In this document: positions 23,127 to 31,420 of the stretch, one piece after another
How positions within the stretch are numbered: the stretch's first letter is position 1
Layout: each line of letters opens with the position of its first letter
Source of the DNA: Clostridia bacterium
Lineage (GTDB): Bacteria > Bacillota > Clostridia > Oscillospirales > SIG627
Direction: 5' to 3'
Assembly: GCA_017507325.1 (NCBI GenBank)
Contig: JAFWBD010000005.1
Location: 1-34,097 of the forward strand
Length of the DNA: 34,097 bases
Notes under the pieces: generated by a model
Told to the model about the DNA's origin: nothing
Database searches by the model: none
Seen by the model: only the letters and a program-made list of their open reading frames with translations
Translations under genes and position numbers: made by a program

Positions 23127-24323
23127 ATGGAATCCGGATATTTGATCGAATTCTATTCTCCCCGCTGGCCTGAAAACCTGATTTCCGCCTTAAAGGAGCC
23201 CTATTCGGGAGTAAAAATCCTGTATTCGGAGAAAAGCCAAAAAATCTCTCCGCAGGTCCAAAGGCAATTATCCTCCGTTATTTCGGACATTTTCGGCTTC
23301 AAGCCCGAATTCATCCCTGTTTCTCAATGCTCCATCCCTTGTATTTTCGAAAAGCTTTCCTCCATTGTACAAGGGGGCGGGCATTACGATATCGACATCA
23401 CGGGAGGAGACGAGGCCTTTATTTGTGCCGCAGGATATTTGGCGGCAGCTTCCAAAAATCCCAATATCCGAATTCATCAATACGATATCGCCACGGGAAA
23501 AATCAAAACGGAATTTCCAAAATCGGAAAAGGAGCAAGGCTACGGTCTTTTCCCCCGCTATATCAGTGCACCGCAGATTCTGTCTCTGAGCGGAGCGATG
23601 CCCCAAGCCTCTGTACGGTATCCATTCTCAGATCCCGTTTTACGAAAAGAGATCCTGCGGCTTTGGGATGCGGTAAAGACCATCCCCAAGGAATGGAATC
23701 GCTTTCTTTCCTTTCCGCCGTCGGATCCCTCGGAGCCGCACTCTCATCTCAAGGGGCGCCGCTTCGATGAAAACGAACAGAATCTTCGCGCTTACCGCGC
23801 CGTGATGCAAAGGCTGAGTCAAAGCGGGATCCTGACGGAAAAGCACAGCGTTTCCAAAAACGGAAAATTGACGACGGAATGGGAATGGCTCGTTCCCAAG
23901 CATCTGCGTTTTCTTTACGACAAAGCGGGAAATGCCTTGGAAATGTATTGCGGGCTTGCCGCCTTCGATGCCGATCTCTTTCACGATATCCGCATCGGAA
24001 TGGTTCTGGATTGGGACGGCAACGTTTCTCCGAAGCCCTTTCCCGATCCGAAAAACGAAATCGATCTGGTTGTGATGAGGGAAAATCTTCCGATTCTGGC
24101 CAGCTGTAAAAATACCTTTCCTCAGAATGAATACCTATACGAGATCATGACCATGTCCCGTCATTTCGGCGGCTTTTATGCCACTCCGATGCTTTTGACC
24201 TCTCAAAGAGCCACGCCCGCTCTTCGCCGAAGAGCAAAGGAAATGGAGATTCTCCTGATCGACGGCATTCGTTACCTATCGGTCTCAGAGCTTTCCGAAC
24301 GCTTTCGAAAATTCTTTCTTTGA
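23127..24323 (+). CDS. Card1/Can2-like protein: CARF-type sensor fused to a PD-(D/E)XK nuclease (DUF1887)
   Basis: The 398-residue protein matches the DUF1887 layout. Residues 1-150 form a Rossmann-type CARF domain whose ligand loop reads DITGGDE (90-96), after a conserved GGGHYDI. A linker and winged-helix-like part follow (about 160-260). The C-terminal nuclease domain has LEMYCGL (271-277), NEIDLVV (310-316) with the metal-binding Asp313, and ASCKN (325-329) with Lys328. In characterised Card1/Can2 proteins cyclic tetra-adenylate from a type III CRISPR complex activates cleavage of single-stranded nucleic acid. No cas gene or CRISPR array lies in this window, so it is an orphan here. At the ExK position it has Ser-Cys-Lys. 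It has its own promoter and terminator. Confidence 0.85.
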   Translation: MESGYLIEFYSPRWPENLISALKEPYSGVKILYSEKSQKISPQVQRQLSSVISDIFGFKPEFIPVSQCSIPCIFEKLSSIVQGGGHYDIDITGGDEAFICAAGYLAAASKNPNIRIHQYDIATGKIKTEFPKSEKEQGYGLFPRYISAPQILSLSGAMPQASVRYPFSDPVLRKEILRLWDAVKTIPKEWNRFLSFPPSDPSEPHSHLKGRRFDENEQNLRAYRAVMQRLSQSGILTEKHSVSKNGKLTTEWEWLVPKHLRFLYDKAGNALEMYCGLAAFDADLFHDIRIGMVLDWDGNVSPKPFPDPKNEIDLVVMRENLPILASCKNTFPQNEYLYEIMTMSRHFGGFYATPMLLTSQRATPALRRRAKEMEILLIDGIRYLSVSELSERFRKFFL

Positions 24324-24324
24324 C

Positions 24325-24368
24325 AAAAAACGAGCTGTAAGAACCGAAGTTTTTGCAGCTCGTTTTTT
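24325..24368. terminator. Bidirectional terminator between the Card1-like gene and the M81 peptidase gene
   Basis: AAAAAACGAGCTG and CAGCTCGTTTTTT form a 13-bp stem around an 18-nt loop. It directly follows the plus-strand stop codon and lies 12 bp past the minus-strand stop codon. Confidence 0.9.
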
Positions 24369-24379
24369 ATATTTCTATT

Positions 24380-25864
24380 CTATATTTCGGGATCAAAGGC
24401 GACGTTTTCCTCCAAAGGATACACCGAGGCCGTTTGCTTTTTATAATCAAAAACACTCAGATCACCGCAGTTTAATCCGGGAGGATCGCAGGAAAACACG
24501 GCGGCGGCTCTTGAGGAAAAATAGGCACGGAAATGCTGAGTGGATTTCAGACCCACGTAGCGATACTCCGAAAGATCCGCTCCCGTTACCGCAAAGGGGC
24601 GATCGTCAAAGGTCTGGTTGCGCTTGGAGCCCACCACGATCTCCACGTTACCCGTGCGGATCCGCGCACAGCGACCCAAGGAGGTTTTCTGCCCCAAAAG
24701 ATTGGGGGAGGTGTGAACAAAATCACCGTTTGAGAGACAAAGAATCTCGGCATCGCATAGCTTCAGGGGTGACCCGAATATGGCCTCGTGCTTCCCGCCG
24801 AGGATCAGATCCGTCCGATCCCCCGGACGGTGACGGAAAAGATGCTCCACAGCCTCGGGATCCACCACGTAACCGAAGATGGATCTCGGCAAATCCCGAC
24901 GGATCATTTCCCGAAGAAGATGGGTGCCGTCGCCGGGACAACCGCCTCCCGGATTATCGCTCATTTCATTGATGACGACAAATCCCGCTCTCTCCTCTGC
25001 TTGTGCAAGGTCCAGCGCCTCTCCGACCGATGGGGTTTTGATCTTAAAATAATGCCTTCTGTCCCAAACGAATTCGGCCAAATGACGCGCCGCCGCGGCC
25101 GCCCCCTTTTCCGAAACCACCACCACGGAGGCGGTGGAATCCGCAACGTCGGCATAAGGGAAGCCGTGGAACAGAGAGGCATCCAGCAAGCCGTTTTCGG
25201 CACGGTAGTGATCAAAATACGCCTCGATCTCGGGAAAAGGCTCCCGCGCGGTCAACCCTGCGGAAATCGGGATCATCAAGGGAAGGTGAAGCACCGCGGT
25301 CTCGGTTTTGATCTCACCGCGCACCAGCCTTGCCAGCGTTTTTGCCGCAAGATACGATGCCTCGGCCTTATCGGTATGAGGATATTTTTTGATCCCGAAG
25401 AGACCGTTTGCCAGCTCCGCCATTCGGCAGGATACGTTTCCGTGGAGATCCATCGGGACGGTAATGGGGATCTCTTCCCCCACCACCTCTCTGATTTTTT
25501 CCAAAACGAAGGATTCCAGATCGTCACACAGTTCCGAGACGCCCGCACCGTGAAGCGCAAGACAGATCCCGTCGATCTCGTCCTTCCTTTTTCGGCAAAC
25601 GGAAAGAATGGAATCCAGCATTCTCTCCGTGCAATTCCGATCCAGAACGGGTGCGGCGGCCGTATAGGCACAAGTGGGGATCATTTCGATCCCCTCCTCC
25701 CTGCAAGCGCGAATCATACCGCCCAAATAGGAGGGAACCCCCTCGTGGGCGCGAATGGATTCCTCGCCGAAGGTGATTCCCCTGGCGGTATAGGATTCGT
25801 AATTTGCCATGGATTCCGAAAAGGTATTGGCCTCATGTCCCCAGTGTCCTACCAGAATCTTCAT
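24380..25864 (-). CDS. M81 family metallopeptidase (MlrC-like)
   Basis: This 494-residue protein belongs to the M81/MlrC family, whose founding member is a microcystin-degrading zinc peptidase. Most members are of unknown substrate and often sit near peptide or amino-acid catabolic genes. It starts MKILVGHWGHEANTFS, with the His/Glu metal region, and contains DGICLALHGAGV, VPMDLHGNVS, YPHTDKAE, INEMSDNPGGGCPGDGTHLL and ILGGKH. I place the start at the ATG at 25864 with GAAAGGG upstream, since the longer frame runs through its own promoter. It is a single-gene unit, likely cytosolic because no signal peptide is visible. Confidence 0.9.
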   Translation of the reverse strand: MKILVGHWGHEANTFSESMANYESYTARGITFGEESIRAHEGVPSYLGGMIRACREEGIEMIPTCAYTAAAPVLDRNCTERMLDSILSVCRKRKDEIDGICLALHGAGVSELCDDLESFVLEKIREVVGEEIPITVPMDLHGNVSCRMAELANGLFGIKKYPHTDKAEASYLAAKTLARLVRGEIKTETAVLHLPLMIPISAGLTAREPFPEIEAYFDHYRAENGLLDASLFHGFPYADVADSTASVVVVSEKGAAAAARHLAEFVWDRRHYFKIKTPSVGEALDLAQAEERAGFVVINEMSDNPGGGCPGDGTHLLREMIRRDLPRSIFGYVVDPEAVEHLFRHRPGDRTDLILGGKHEAIFGSPLKLCDAEILCLSNGDFVHTSPNLLGQKTSLGRCARIRTGNVEIVVGSKRNQTFDDRPFAVTGADLSEYRYVGLKSTQHFRAYFSSRAAAVFSCDPPGLNCGDLSVFDYKKQTASVYPLEENVAFDPEI

Positions 25865-25934
25865 ACGGTTTTCCCTTTCTTTTTCACGCATTTTAAGTTG
25901 CGGGGTCACCCCCCAAGCCATCATCAAGTACTGC

Positions 25935-25963
25935 ATTATACCACGTTTTTCGGATAGAATCAA
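25935..25963 (-). promoter_or_regulatory. Sigma-A promoter of the M81 peptidase gene
   Basis: On the minus strand TTGATT (25958-25963), 17 bp and TATAAT (25935-25940), about 70 bp upstream of the ATG. Confidence 0.8.
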
Positions 25964-26047
25964 GCATACAAAGCATACGATGCCGCGACGTTCTTGATCG
26001 GGAAAATGTAAATTTTTCCGAAATTGAACAAAATAATCGAAAAGGCA

Positions 26048-26076
26048 TTGCAAAAAAAGCCAAAATAAGATATAAT
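26048..26076 (+). promoter_or_regulatory. Sigma-A promoter of the malic enzyme gene
   Basis: TTGCAA (26048-26053), 17 bp and TATAAT (26071-26076), about 65 bp upstream of the ATG. Confidence 0.78.
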
Positions 26077-26141
26077 GGCGCTGTTTGTTTTTTTACAAAT
26101 CGTATGATCAAGATAAATGAATCAAGAAAGGTAAATATACC

Positions 26142-27314
26142 ATGGATTACGCAAAAGAATCACTGAAAAAGCACTATGAGTGGAAGGGAAAAATTGAGGT
26201 GGTCACCAGAGCCACTCTGGAAACCAGAGACGATCTCTCTCTGGCATATACTCCCGGCGTGGCGCAGCCTTGCCTTGAAATTCAGAAGGACGTTTCCAAA
26301 AGCTTTGACCTGACCCGTCGCGGAAATTTGGTAGCCGTCATCACCGACGGTACCGCCGTTCTGGGTCTGGGTGACATCGGACCCGAGGCAGGAATGCCCG
26401 TTATGGAAGGAAAATGCGCCTTGTTCAAGGCCTTCGGCGACGTAGACGCCATTCCCCTTTGCATTCGCTCCAAGGATACAGATGAGATCGTGAAAACCAT
26501 CAGCTTAATCTCCGGCTCCTTCGGCGGAATCAATTTGGAGGACATTGCCGCTCCCCGTTGCTTCGAGATCGAAAAGCAGCTCAAGGAGAAGTGCGATATT
26601 CCGATCTTCCACGACGACCAGCACGGAACCGCCATTGTGGTTTTGGCTGCCGTCCTCAACGCTCTGAAGGTGGTGGGCAAAAAAATCGAAGAGATCCATG
26701 CCGTCATCAACGGTGCCGGTGCGGCAGGCATCGCCATCGCCAAGCTTTTGATGCTCTCGGGTCTGAAAAATCTGATCCTCTGCGACAGCAAGGGAATGAT
26801 CTGCAAGGGCGATCCCCGATTGAACCGTGCCAAGGCCGAAATGGCTGAGATCACCAATTTGGAGCACAAAAGCGGTTCCCTTGCCGATGCCATGAAGGGG
26901 GCCGATCTTTTCATCGGCGTTTCCGCCCCCGGCGTGGTAACGGAGGAAATGGTGTCCTCCATGGCAAAGGGTGCCATTTTACTCCCCATGGCCAATCCCA
27001 TTCCCGAAATTATGCCCGATCTTGCCAAGAAGGCCGGTGCCGCGGTGGTAGGAACCGGTCGAAGTGATTTTCCCAACCAGATCAACAACGTACTGGTATT
27101 CCCCGGCATTTTCCGCGGAGCATTGAACGTTCGAGCCTCCGAGATCAACATTGAAATGCAGCTTGCCGCCGCCCGTGCCATTGCGGATTTTGTCACCCCC
27201 GAAGAATTGAACGCCGATTACATCGTTCCCTCCGCCTTAAACAAGAGTGTTGCGGGAAAGGTTGCCGAGGCGGTAGCCAAAGCCGCCCGGGAAACCGGGG
27301 TTGCCCGTCTGTAA
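26142..27314 (+). CDS. NAD(P)-dependent malic enzyme
   Basis: The enzyme oxidatively decarboxylates malate to pyruvate and CO2. The 390-residue short bacterial form has SLAYTPGVAQPCLEIQKD, GDIGPEAGMPVMEGK, CDIPIFHDDQHGTAIVVLAA with the metal-binding Asp residues, and AVINGAGAAGIAIAKLL as nucleotide fold. It also has ANPIPEIMP and NQINNVLVFPGIFRGAL. Cofactor choice cannot be read with certainty. It has no PTA-like C-terminal extension. GAAAGG lies 10 bp before the ATG. It is a single-gene unit and would feed pyruvate and reducing power in fermentation. Confidence 0.96.
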   Translation: MDYAKESLKKHYEWKGKIEVVTRATLETRDDLSLAYTPGVAQPCLEIQKDVSKSFDLTRRGNLVAVITDGTAVLGLGDIGPEAGMPVMEGKCALFKAFGDVDAIPLCIRSKDTDEIVKTISLISGSFGGINLEDIAAPRCFEIEKQLKEKCDIPIFHDDQHGTAIVVLAAVLNALKVVGKKIEEIHAVINGAGAAGIAIAKLLMLSGLKNLILCDSKGMICKGDPRLNRAKAEMAEITNLEHKSGSLADAMKGADLFIGVSAPGVVTEEMVSSMAKGAILLPMANPIPEIMPDLAKKAGAAVVGTGRSDFPNQINNVLVFPGIFRGALNVRASEINIEMQLAAARAIADFVTPEELNADYIVPSALNKSVAGKVAEAVAKAARETGVARL

Positions 27315-27329
27315 ACGCGAACATTCATC

Positions 27330-27375
27330 AAAAAAAGACTGCGTTCTCTCTTTTGGAGAGTTCGCAGTCTTTTTC
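27330..27375. terminator. Bidirectional terminator after the malic enzyme gene
   Basis: AAAAAGACTGCG and CGCAGTCTTTTT pair, with an inner CTCTC/GAGAG helix. It serves both the malic enzyme gene and the convergent zinc-ribbon gene. Confidence 0.9.
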
Positions 27376-27396
27376 TTGCAAACAATTACAATCAGA

Positions 27397-28977
27397 TCAA
27401 GTTCCCATCAAAAGCTCCGAGGGAAAGCCCGATTCGGTGAGTTTGCGAAGGATCTCCTCCAAATCACTGCGGGTCAAAAACTCGTCTTTCTCCAAGACCT
27501 CCACCTCAGAGGCTGCGGGAAGAGTGACTTCTTCGGGAGCACCCAGCTGTGTATTGACCGTAACGGAAAAAAGGGTTTCCTCCCGATCGGAAAGACGATA
27601 TTCCGCCTCGGTAAAGCCTTTTTCATAGCGGAATTTTGCAACGAGGCTCAAATCCAGATAGGCGGGCAGCTCTTCGCTTCCGGAAGCTTCCGCCAAAAGA
27701 TCCTTCAGATCATCGGCAAGCGAGACCTCAAATCGAGTCTGCGTTTCCTCATTTTCCCAGCGGAAGGCCAAGTACTCCTTTTCCTCCACCGCAAGGGAAC
27801 CCTCCATCACCGTGGTGCGCTTCTCGGTGGTTCCGAAAAAGGCAAGGGAAAACTGCTCGGAGGATAGGGCGAAATCGTGATACTTTTCATTGGAAAAGAA
27901 TCGAACGGAAGCCTTTGTGTCATCGAAGGAAATCTCACGGCCCAAAATTCGGTTTTTGGAATCAATATAATCGGTGAGGACAAAGAGCACCTGATCGGCC
28001 TCTTCGGCTAAAAACATTGCCTGCACGTCCTCCCGCAAGGCACGGACCGCATCACTCCATTTTGCCGCCGTATCCTTTTCCAAAAGCTCGGTTTCCTCGG
28101 CATAGCGGATGATTTGATCGTAAATCTCCTTGCATTCGGGATCGGTCTCCGCCGTATCGAGAACCGAGATCAAGATTTCCTGCAGGCGCCCCTTGGTCAT
28201 TTCCAAGCGGACGGTATGACAGGTGACGGAAGCCCCCTCGGGGAAATAGTAGGTTCCCGTTCCCAGATCGGCTCCCTTCATTTCGGAAAGAACCAATTCC
28301 ACGTAGCGCTTCAGAACCGATTCCAGAACCTTTTCTTCCGGCAGAGCATCCGTCAGCTTTCGGTGCGGATTGTGCTCGATTTTGCCGTAGCCTTCCCGAA
28401 TTCCGGGCAAAGCCAAATAAGAATTTCCCTCCGCATCCGTCAAGCTGAGAAACTCAAAAACAGCCTTGTTATCCACGTAAAGAGTCAATTTTTGCTGAAG
28501 ATTTCCGTCCTTTTGATCCAAGTCCTGAACGATCTTCACCTGATTGAGCCAATCGGTGATTTCTTCGCCGTAATCTCCCAATGCGGAATTCAAAATCTCA
28601 GCGGAACGATCGCCGAAGAGAAGCTTGACACCGGAGATCACACCCAGATCCCCTCCCTGCTCTTCCATGGCGCTGCCGTAGAGGCGAAGAAGCCCCTCAC
28701 TTCCCTTGCGGATGGCCTTCCCCTCCACGTAGCTTAAATACTGATCGGGCTCCCCAAAGCTTCGAAGCGCATATCCAACCAGGTTTTCCCAGAACAGCAA
28801 AATCGCCAGTGCGCAAGCCAAAAAGACGGCAAGCACGGTGCCCAGCACGCGGCGGGTGTGCCCCTTTTTGTGGGGTACCTTGATCTTTCCTTGCTTAACC
28901 TCACCGAAATTACGGCGGCAAACGGGGCAAACCGTACTGGTATTTTCTATTTCACTTTTACATTTCGGACAAATCAT
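27397..28977 (-). CDS. Zinc-ribbon, single-pass membrane protein of unknown function, 526 aa
   Basis: The N-terminus has a zinc ribbon with cysteines at residues 3, 6, 17 and 20 (CPKC ... CPVC). A basic stretch follows, then one membrane helix at about 44-66 (VLGTVLAVFLACALAILLFW). The remaining 460 residues are acidic and should lie outside the membrane. Their alternation of strands and amphipathic helices recalls Clostridia surface proteins of the zinc_ribbon_2 kind that have no known function. I cannot name a family with confidence. The gene is single, with a promoter at 29031-29059 and an AAAGGA box before the ATG. Confidence 0.85.
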   Translation of the reverse strand: MICPKCKSEIENTSTVCPVCRRNFGEVKQGKIKVPHKKGHTRRVLGTVLAVFLACALAILLFWENLVGYALRSFGEPDQYLSYVEGKAIRKGSEGLLRLYGSAMEEQGGDLGVISGVKLLFGDRSAEILNSALGDYGEEITDWLNQVKIVQDLDQKDGNLQQKLTLYVDNKAVFEFLSLTDAEGNSYLALPGIREGYGKIEHNPHRKLTDALPEEKVLESVLKRYVELVLSEMKGADLGTGTYYFPEGASVTCHTVRLEMTKGRLQEILISVLDTAETDPECKEIYDQIIRYAEETELLEKDTAAKWSDAVRALREDVQAMFLAEEADQVLFVLTDYIDSKNRILGREISFDDTKASVRFFSNEKYHDFALSSEQFSLAFFGTTEKRTTVMEGSLAVEEKEYLAFRWENEETQTRFEVSLADDLKDLLAEASGSEELPAYLDLSLVAKFRYEKGFTEAEYRLSDREETLFSVTVNTQLGAPEEVTLPAASEVEVLEKDEFLTRSDLEEILRKLTESGFPSELLMGT

Positions 28978-29030
28978 AAAAATTCCTTTCTGCTTTCCGC
29001 ATTTTTCGTGCGTTTTCGATCCTTCGTTTC

Positions 29031-29059
29031 ATTTTACCGATTTCTCAATTCTTTGTCAA
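29031..29059 (-). promoter_or_regulatory. Sigma-A promoter of the zinc-ribbon gene
   Basis: On the minus strand TTGACA (29054-29059), 17 bp and TAAAAT (29031-29036). Confidence 0.82.
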
Positions 29060-29124
29060 CAAAAAATTCCGAGGATTCGGTATTTTTCTCCCGGCCAACT
29101 TTTTCCTTTTTCAAGGCCGAGGGC

Positions 29125-29153
29125 TTGAAAGATGGGCCTTGACGTGCTATAAT
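29125..29153 (+). promoter_or_regulatory. Sigma-A promoter of the aldo/keto reductase gene
   Basis: TTGAAA (29125-29130), 17 bp and TATAAT (29148-29153), 22 bp upstream of the ATG. Confidence 0.8.
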
Positions 29154-29175
29154 CAGAAAAAAACGGGAGGTGCCT

Positions 29176-30354
29176 ATGAATTATCGCAAGGACCGATACG
29201 GAAATTCCCTATCCGTTCTGGGCTTTGGCTGTATGCGATTTCCGCGCAAAGCGGGATTGACGGATCGGGAGGCCACGGAAAAATTGATTCTCCGAGCCAT
29301 TGAAAACGGGATCAATTATTTTGACACCGCCTATATTTATCCCGGCTCCGAGGCTGTGCTGGGAGAAATTCTGGAAAAGAACGGTCTTCGGGACCGCGTT
29401 TACATTGCTTCCAAGCTTCCTCATTATCTGATCAAGACCAAAGAAGATATGGAGACGATGTTTCGGGAGGAATTGCGCCGCCTGAGATGCGATCGCATCG
29501 ATTACTATCTGATGCATATGCTCACCGATACCGATACCTGGGAAAGACTGCTCTCCATCGGAATCGACGATTGGATTCGGGAAAAGAAGGAATGCGGTGC
29601 CATCGGACAGATCGGCTTTTCTTATCACGGAAATTCCGATACGTTCTGCCGCCTTGTGGATGCCTACGATTGGGATTTTACCATGATCCAATACAACTAT
29701 ATGGATGAAAATTCTCAAGCGGGGCGGCGCGGTCTTCGCCACGCCTCCGCCAAGGGACTTCCCGTAATGATTATGGAGCCTTTGCGCGGCGGGAAATTGG
29801 TCAAGAACCTTCCTCGGGAGGCCTTGGAGCTGTTTCAATCGTACCCCAAAAAGCTCACCCCCGCTCAGTGGTCCTTTCACTGGCTTTGGAATCAGCCCGA
29901 GGTAACGGTGGTGCTGTCGGGCATGAACAGTCCCGAGGTGCTTTTTGAAAATCTTGCCTCCGCCGCAAAAGCCGAGGTCGGCTCTTTCACACCCGAGGAC
30001 GAGGCGCACTTAAAGCGGGTGGTGAAGGCTCTGAACGCCAAAACCAAGGTAGGCTGTACGGGCTGCGGATACTGTATGCCTTGCCCGAAAAACGTAGATA
30101 TTCCCGGAACCTTTTCCGCCTATAACAGGCGCTACACCGAAGGAAAATTTCACGGCTTGGTGGATTACGTAATGTGTACCGCTCTGCGCAAAAATTCCAC
30201 AGCCGCAGGCGCCTGCATCGGCTGTGGAAAATGTGAAAAGCACTGCCCTCAGGGCATTCGGATCCGAGAGGAATTAAAAAAAGCCGCTCGGGAATTTGAG
30301 GGTCCCGTTTATCGCGTTTTCTCGGGACTTGCCAAAAAATTCACGCACTTTTAA
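29176..30354 (+). CDS. Aldo/keto reductase with C-terminal 4Fe-4S ferredoxin-like domain
   Basis: Residues 1-290 form an AKR TIM barrel with LGFGCMRFP, the catalytic pair in YFDTAYIYPGSE (Asp, Tyr), the lysine in IASKLP and the histidine in YLMHML. The C-terminal 100 residues carry two cysteine groups, CTGCGYCMPCPKNVDIP and CIGCGKCEKHCPQGI, each suited to a 4Fe-4S cluster. This fusion is common in anaerobic Bacillota; the substrate is unknown. I prefer the ATG at 29176 over the GTG at 29170 because GGGAGG sits 5 bp before it. Its 3' end overlaps the convergent acyltransferase gene by 14 bp. Confidence 0.94.
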   Translation: MNYRKDRYGNSLSVLGFGCMRFPRKAGLTDREATEKLILRAIENGINYFDTAYIYPGSEAVLGEILEKNGLRDRVYIASKLPHYLIKTKEDMETMFREELRRLRCDRIDYYLMHMLTDTDTWERLLSIGIDDWIREKKECGAIGQIGFSYHGNSDTFCRLVDAYDWDFTMIQYNYMDENSQAGRRGLRHASAKGLPVMIMEPLRGGKLVKNLPREALELFQSYPKKLTPAQWSFHWLWNQPEVTVVLSGMNSPEVLFENLASAAKAEVGSFTPEDEAHLKRVVKALNAKTKVGCTGCGYCMPCPKNVDIPGTFSAYNRRYTEGKFHGLVDYVMCTALRKNSTAAGACIGCGKCEKHCPQGIRIREELKKAAREFEGPVYRVFSGLAKKFTHF

Positions 30355-31420
30355 TTTTTTTCTTTTCAAGACCCACCAAAATCGGACAGAAGAAACAAAA
30401 CACGCGTTCTGCCGCCAAGCAAAGGAGAATCGAAACGGCTGTTACAGCCAACCCTGCAAGGGCATTTTCCCGCGCCAGCAGATCCGACACGAAGGGAATG
30501 GCCTTTTGAAACAGCAAAACGGGAAATTTATGCATCACCAAAATGGCAACGGTGCTTTTTCCGATTGCGGCAAGGGGTGGAATCGGTGGCAAGCTCATAC
30601 AGAATAAGACCACGGCAAGAATACCGAGCAGTGCGGCGGCTTCATACAGAAGCACGTTGGAAAAGCGGCTTGCCCAAGCATCCACCCTTCCGTTTTTCAG
30701 AGCAAAGAAGACCCATAAGGGGATCACCGCCGCCAAAAGAAGCATTCGCTTTGTTTGCGAAAGAGAGGAAAGGCGCTGCAGAACGCCCCCTTCCCGTGCA
30801 AGATAGCCCAAAAGAAAGAAAACCGACATGGGAAGCAGTATTTCCAGATTCCAAGGGAGCAGAAGTGCTCCCTCTTTTTTTGCCAAAAAGAAGGTAAAAA
30901 CAATTCCCGCAAGACACCCTATGAGGCTTCCGACCATACGGTAACGGGACAAAGCTTTCAAAAAAACACGATGAAAAACCGAGAGCAAAAAGGAAAACGG
31001 CAAAAACCAAAGAGGGCGGTTGGCATCGGGATTGCCGAAAAGGATCCCGCCCAAGACCCTTAGAGGGGAGGAAAACAGTTCCGCCTGGGGATCGGAAAGG
31101 ACCAAAAAAGCGGCCATAATCAAAAGGGTGCTCAGACATGCCCAAACGGCATAAGGGATCAAAAGCTGACGGGAGCGCTTCTTACAATAAGGGATAAAAG
31201 GCCTTTGAACACCTGCCGACAAAGAAAAGGAAACGCCCTGCAAAAAGAAAAACAAGGGGACGTGAAAGGAATACGCCAAGGTGTTCCACGGGCCGCCTTG
31301 CACCGTATGCCCGAACACAATGGCAAAGATTCCCAAAAAGCGTGCCAGATCGATCCAAGCCACACGCGGGGTTCTTCCTTCTTCCGTTTTTACTTTTTTC
31401 TTTCGCAAACAGTCTGTCAT
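30341..31420 (-). CDS. Membrane acyltransferase, acyltransferase-3 / fucose 4-O-acetylase-like family
   Basis: The 359-residue protein has about ten hydrophobic segments. The N-terminal block WIDLARFLGIFAIVFGHTVQ, with its Arg and His, and the block SFHVPLFFFLQGVSFSL match the acyltransferase-3 family that O-acetylates surface sugars. The C-terminus repeats hydrophobic helices and ends in a basic tail. Its ATG overlaps the stop of the upstream LarA-like gene by 4 bp, so the two are translationally coupled, although no metabolic link is obvious. One could imagine acylation of a cell-surface polymer, but the substrate is unknown. No separate terminator is seen; the 3' end overlaps the aldo/keto reductase gene. 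Confidence 0.88.
   Translation of the reverse strand: MTDCLRKKKVKTEEGRTPRVAWIDLARFLGIFAIVFGHTVQGGPWNTLAYSFHVPLFFFLQGVSFSLSAGVQRPFIPYCKKRSRQLLIPYAVWACLSTLLIMAAFLVLSDPQAELFSSPLRVLGGILFGNPDANRPLWFLPFSFLLSVFHRVFLKALSRYRMVGSLIGCLAGIVFTFFLAKKEGALLLPWNLEILLPMSVFFLLGYLAREGGVLQRLSSLSQTKRMLLLAAVIPLWVFFALKNGRVDAWASRFSNVLLYEAAALLGILAVVLFCMSLPPIPPLAAIGKSTVAILVMHKFPVLLFQKAIPFVSDLLARENALAGLAVTAVSILLCLAAERVFCFFCPILVGLEKKKIKSA

Noticed and set aside
25865..26053. N-terminal extension of the M81 peptidase
   Set aside because: It passes through the -10 and -35 boxes of the gene's own promoter.
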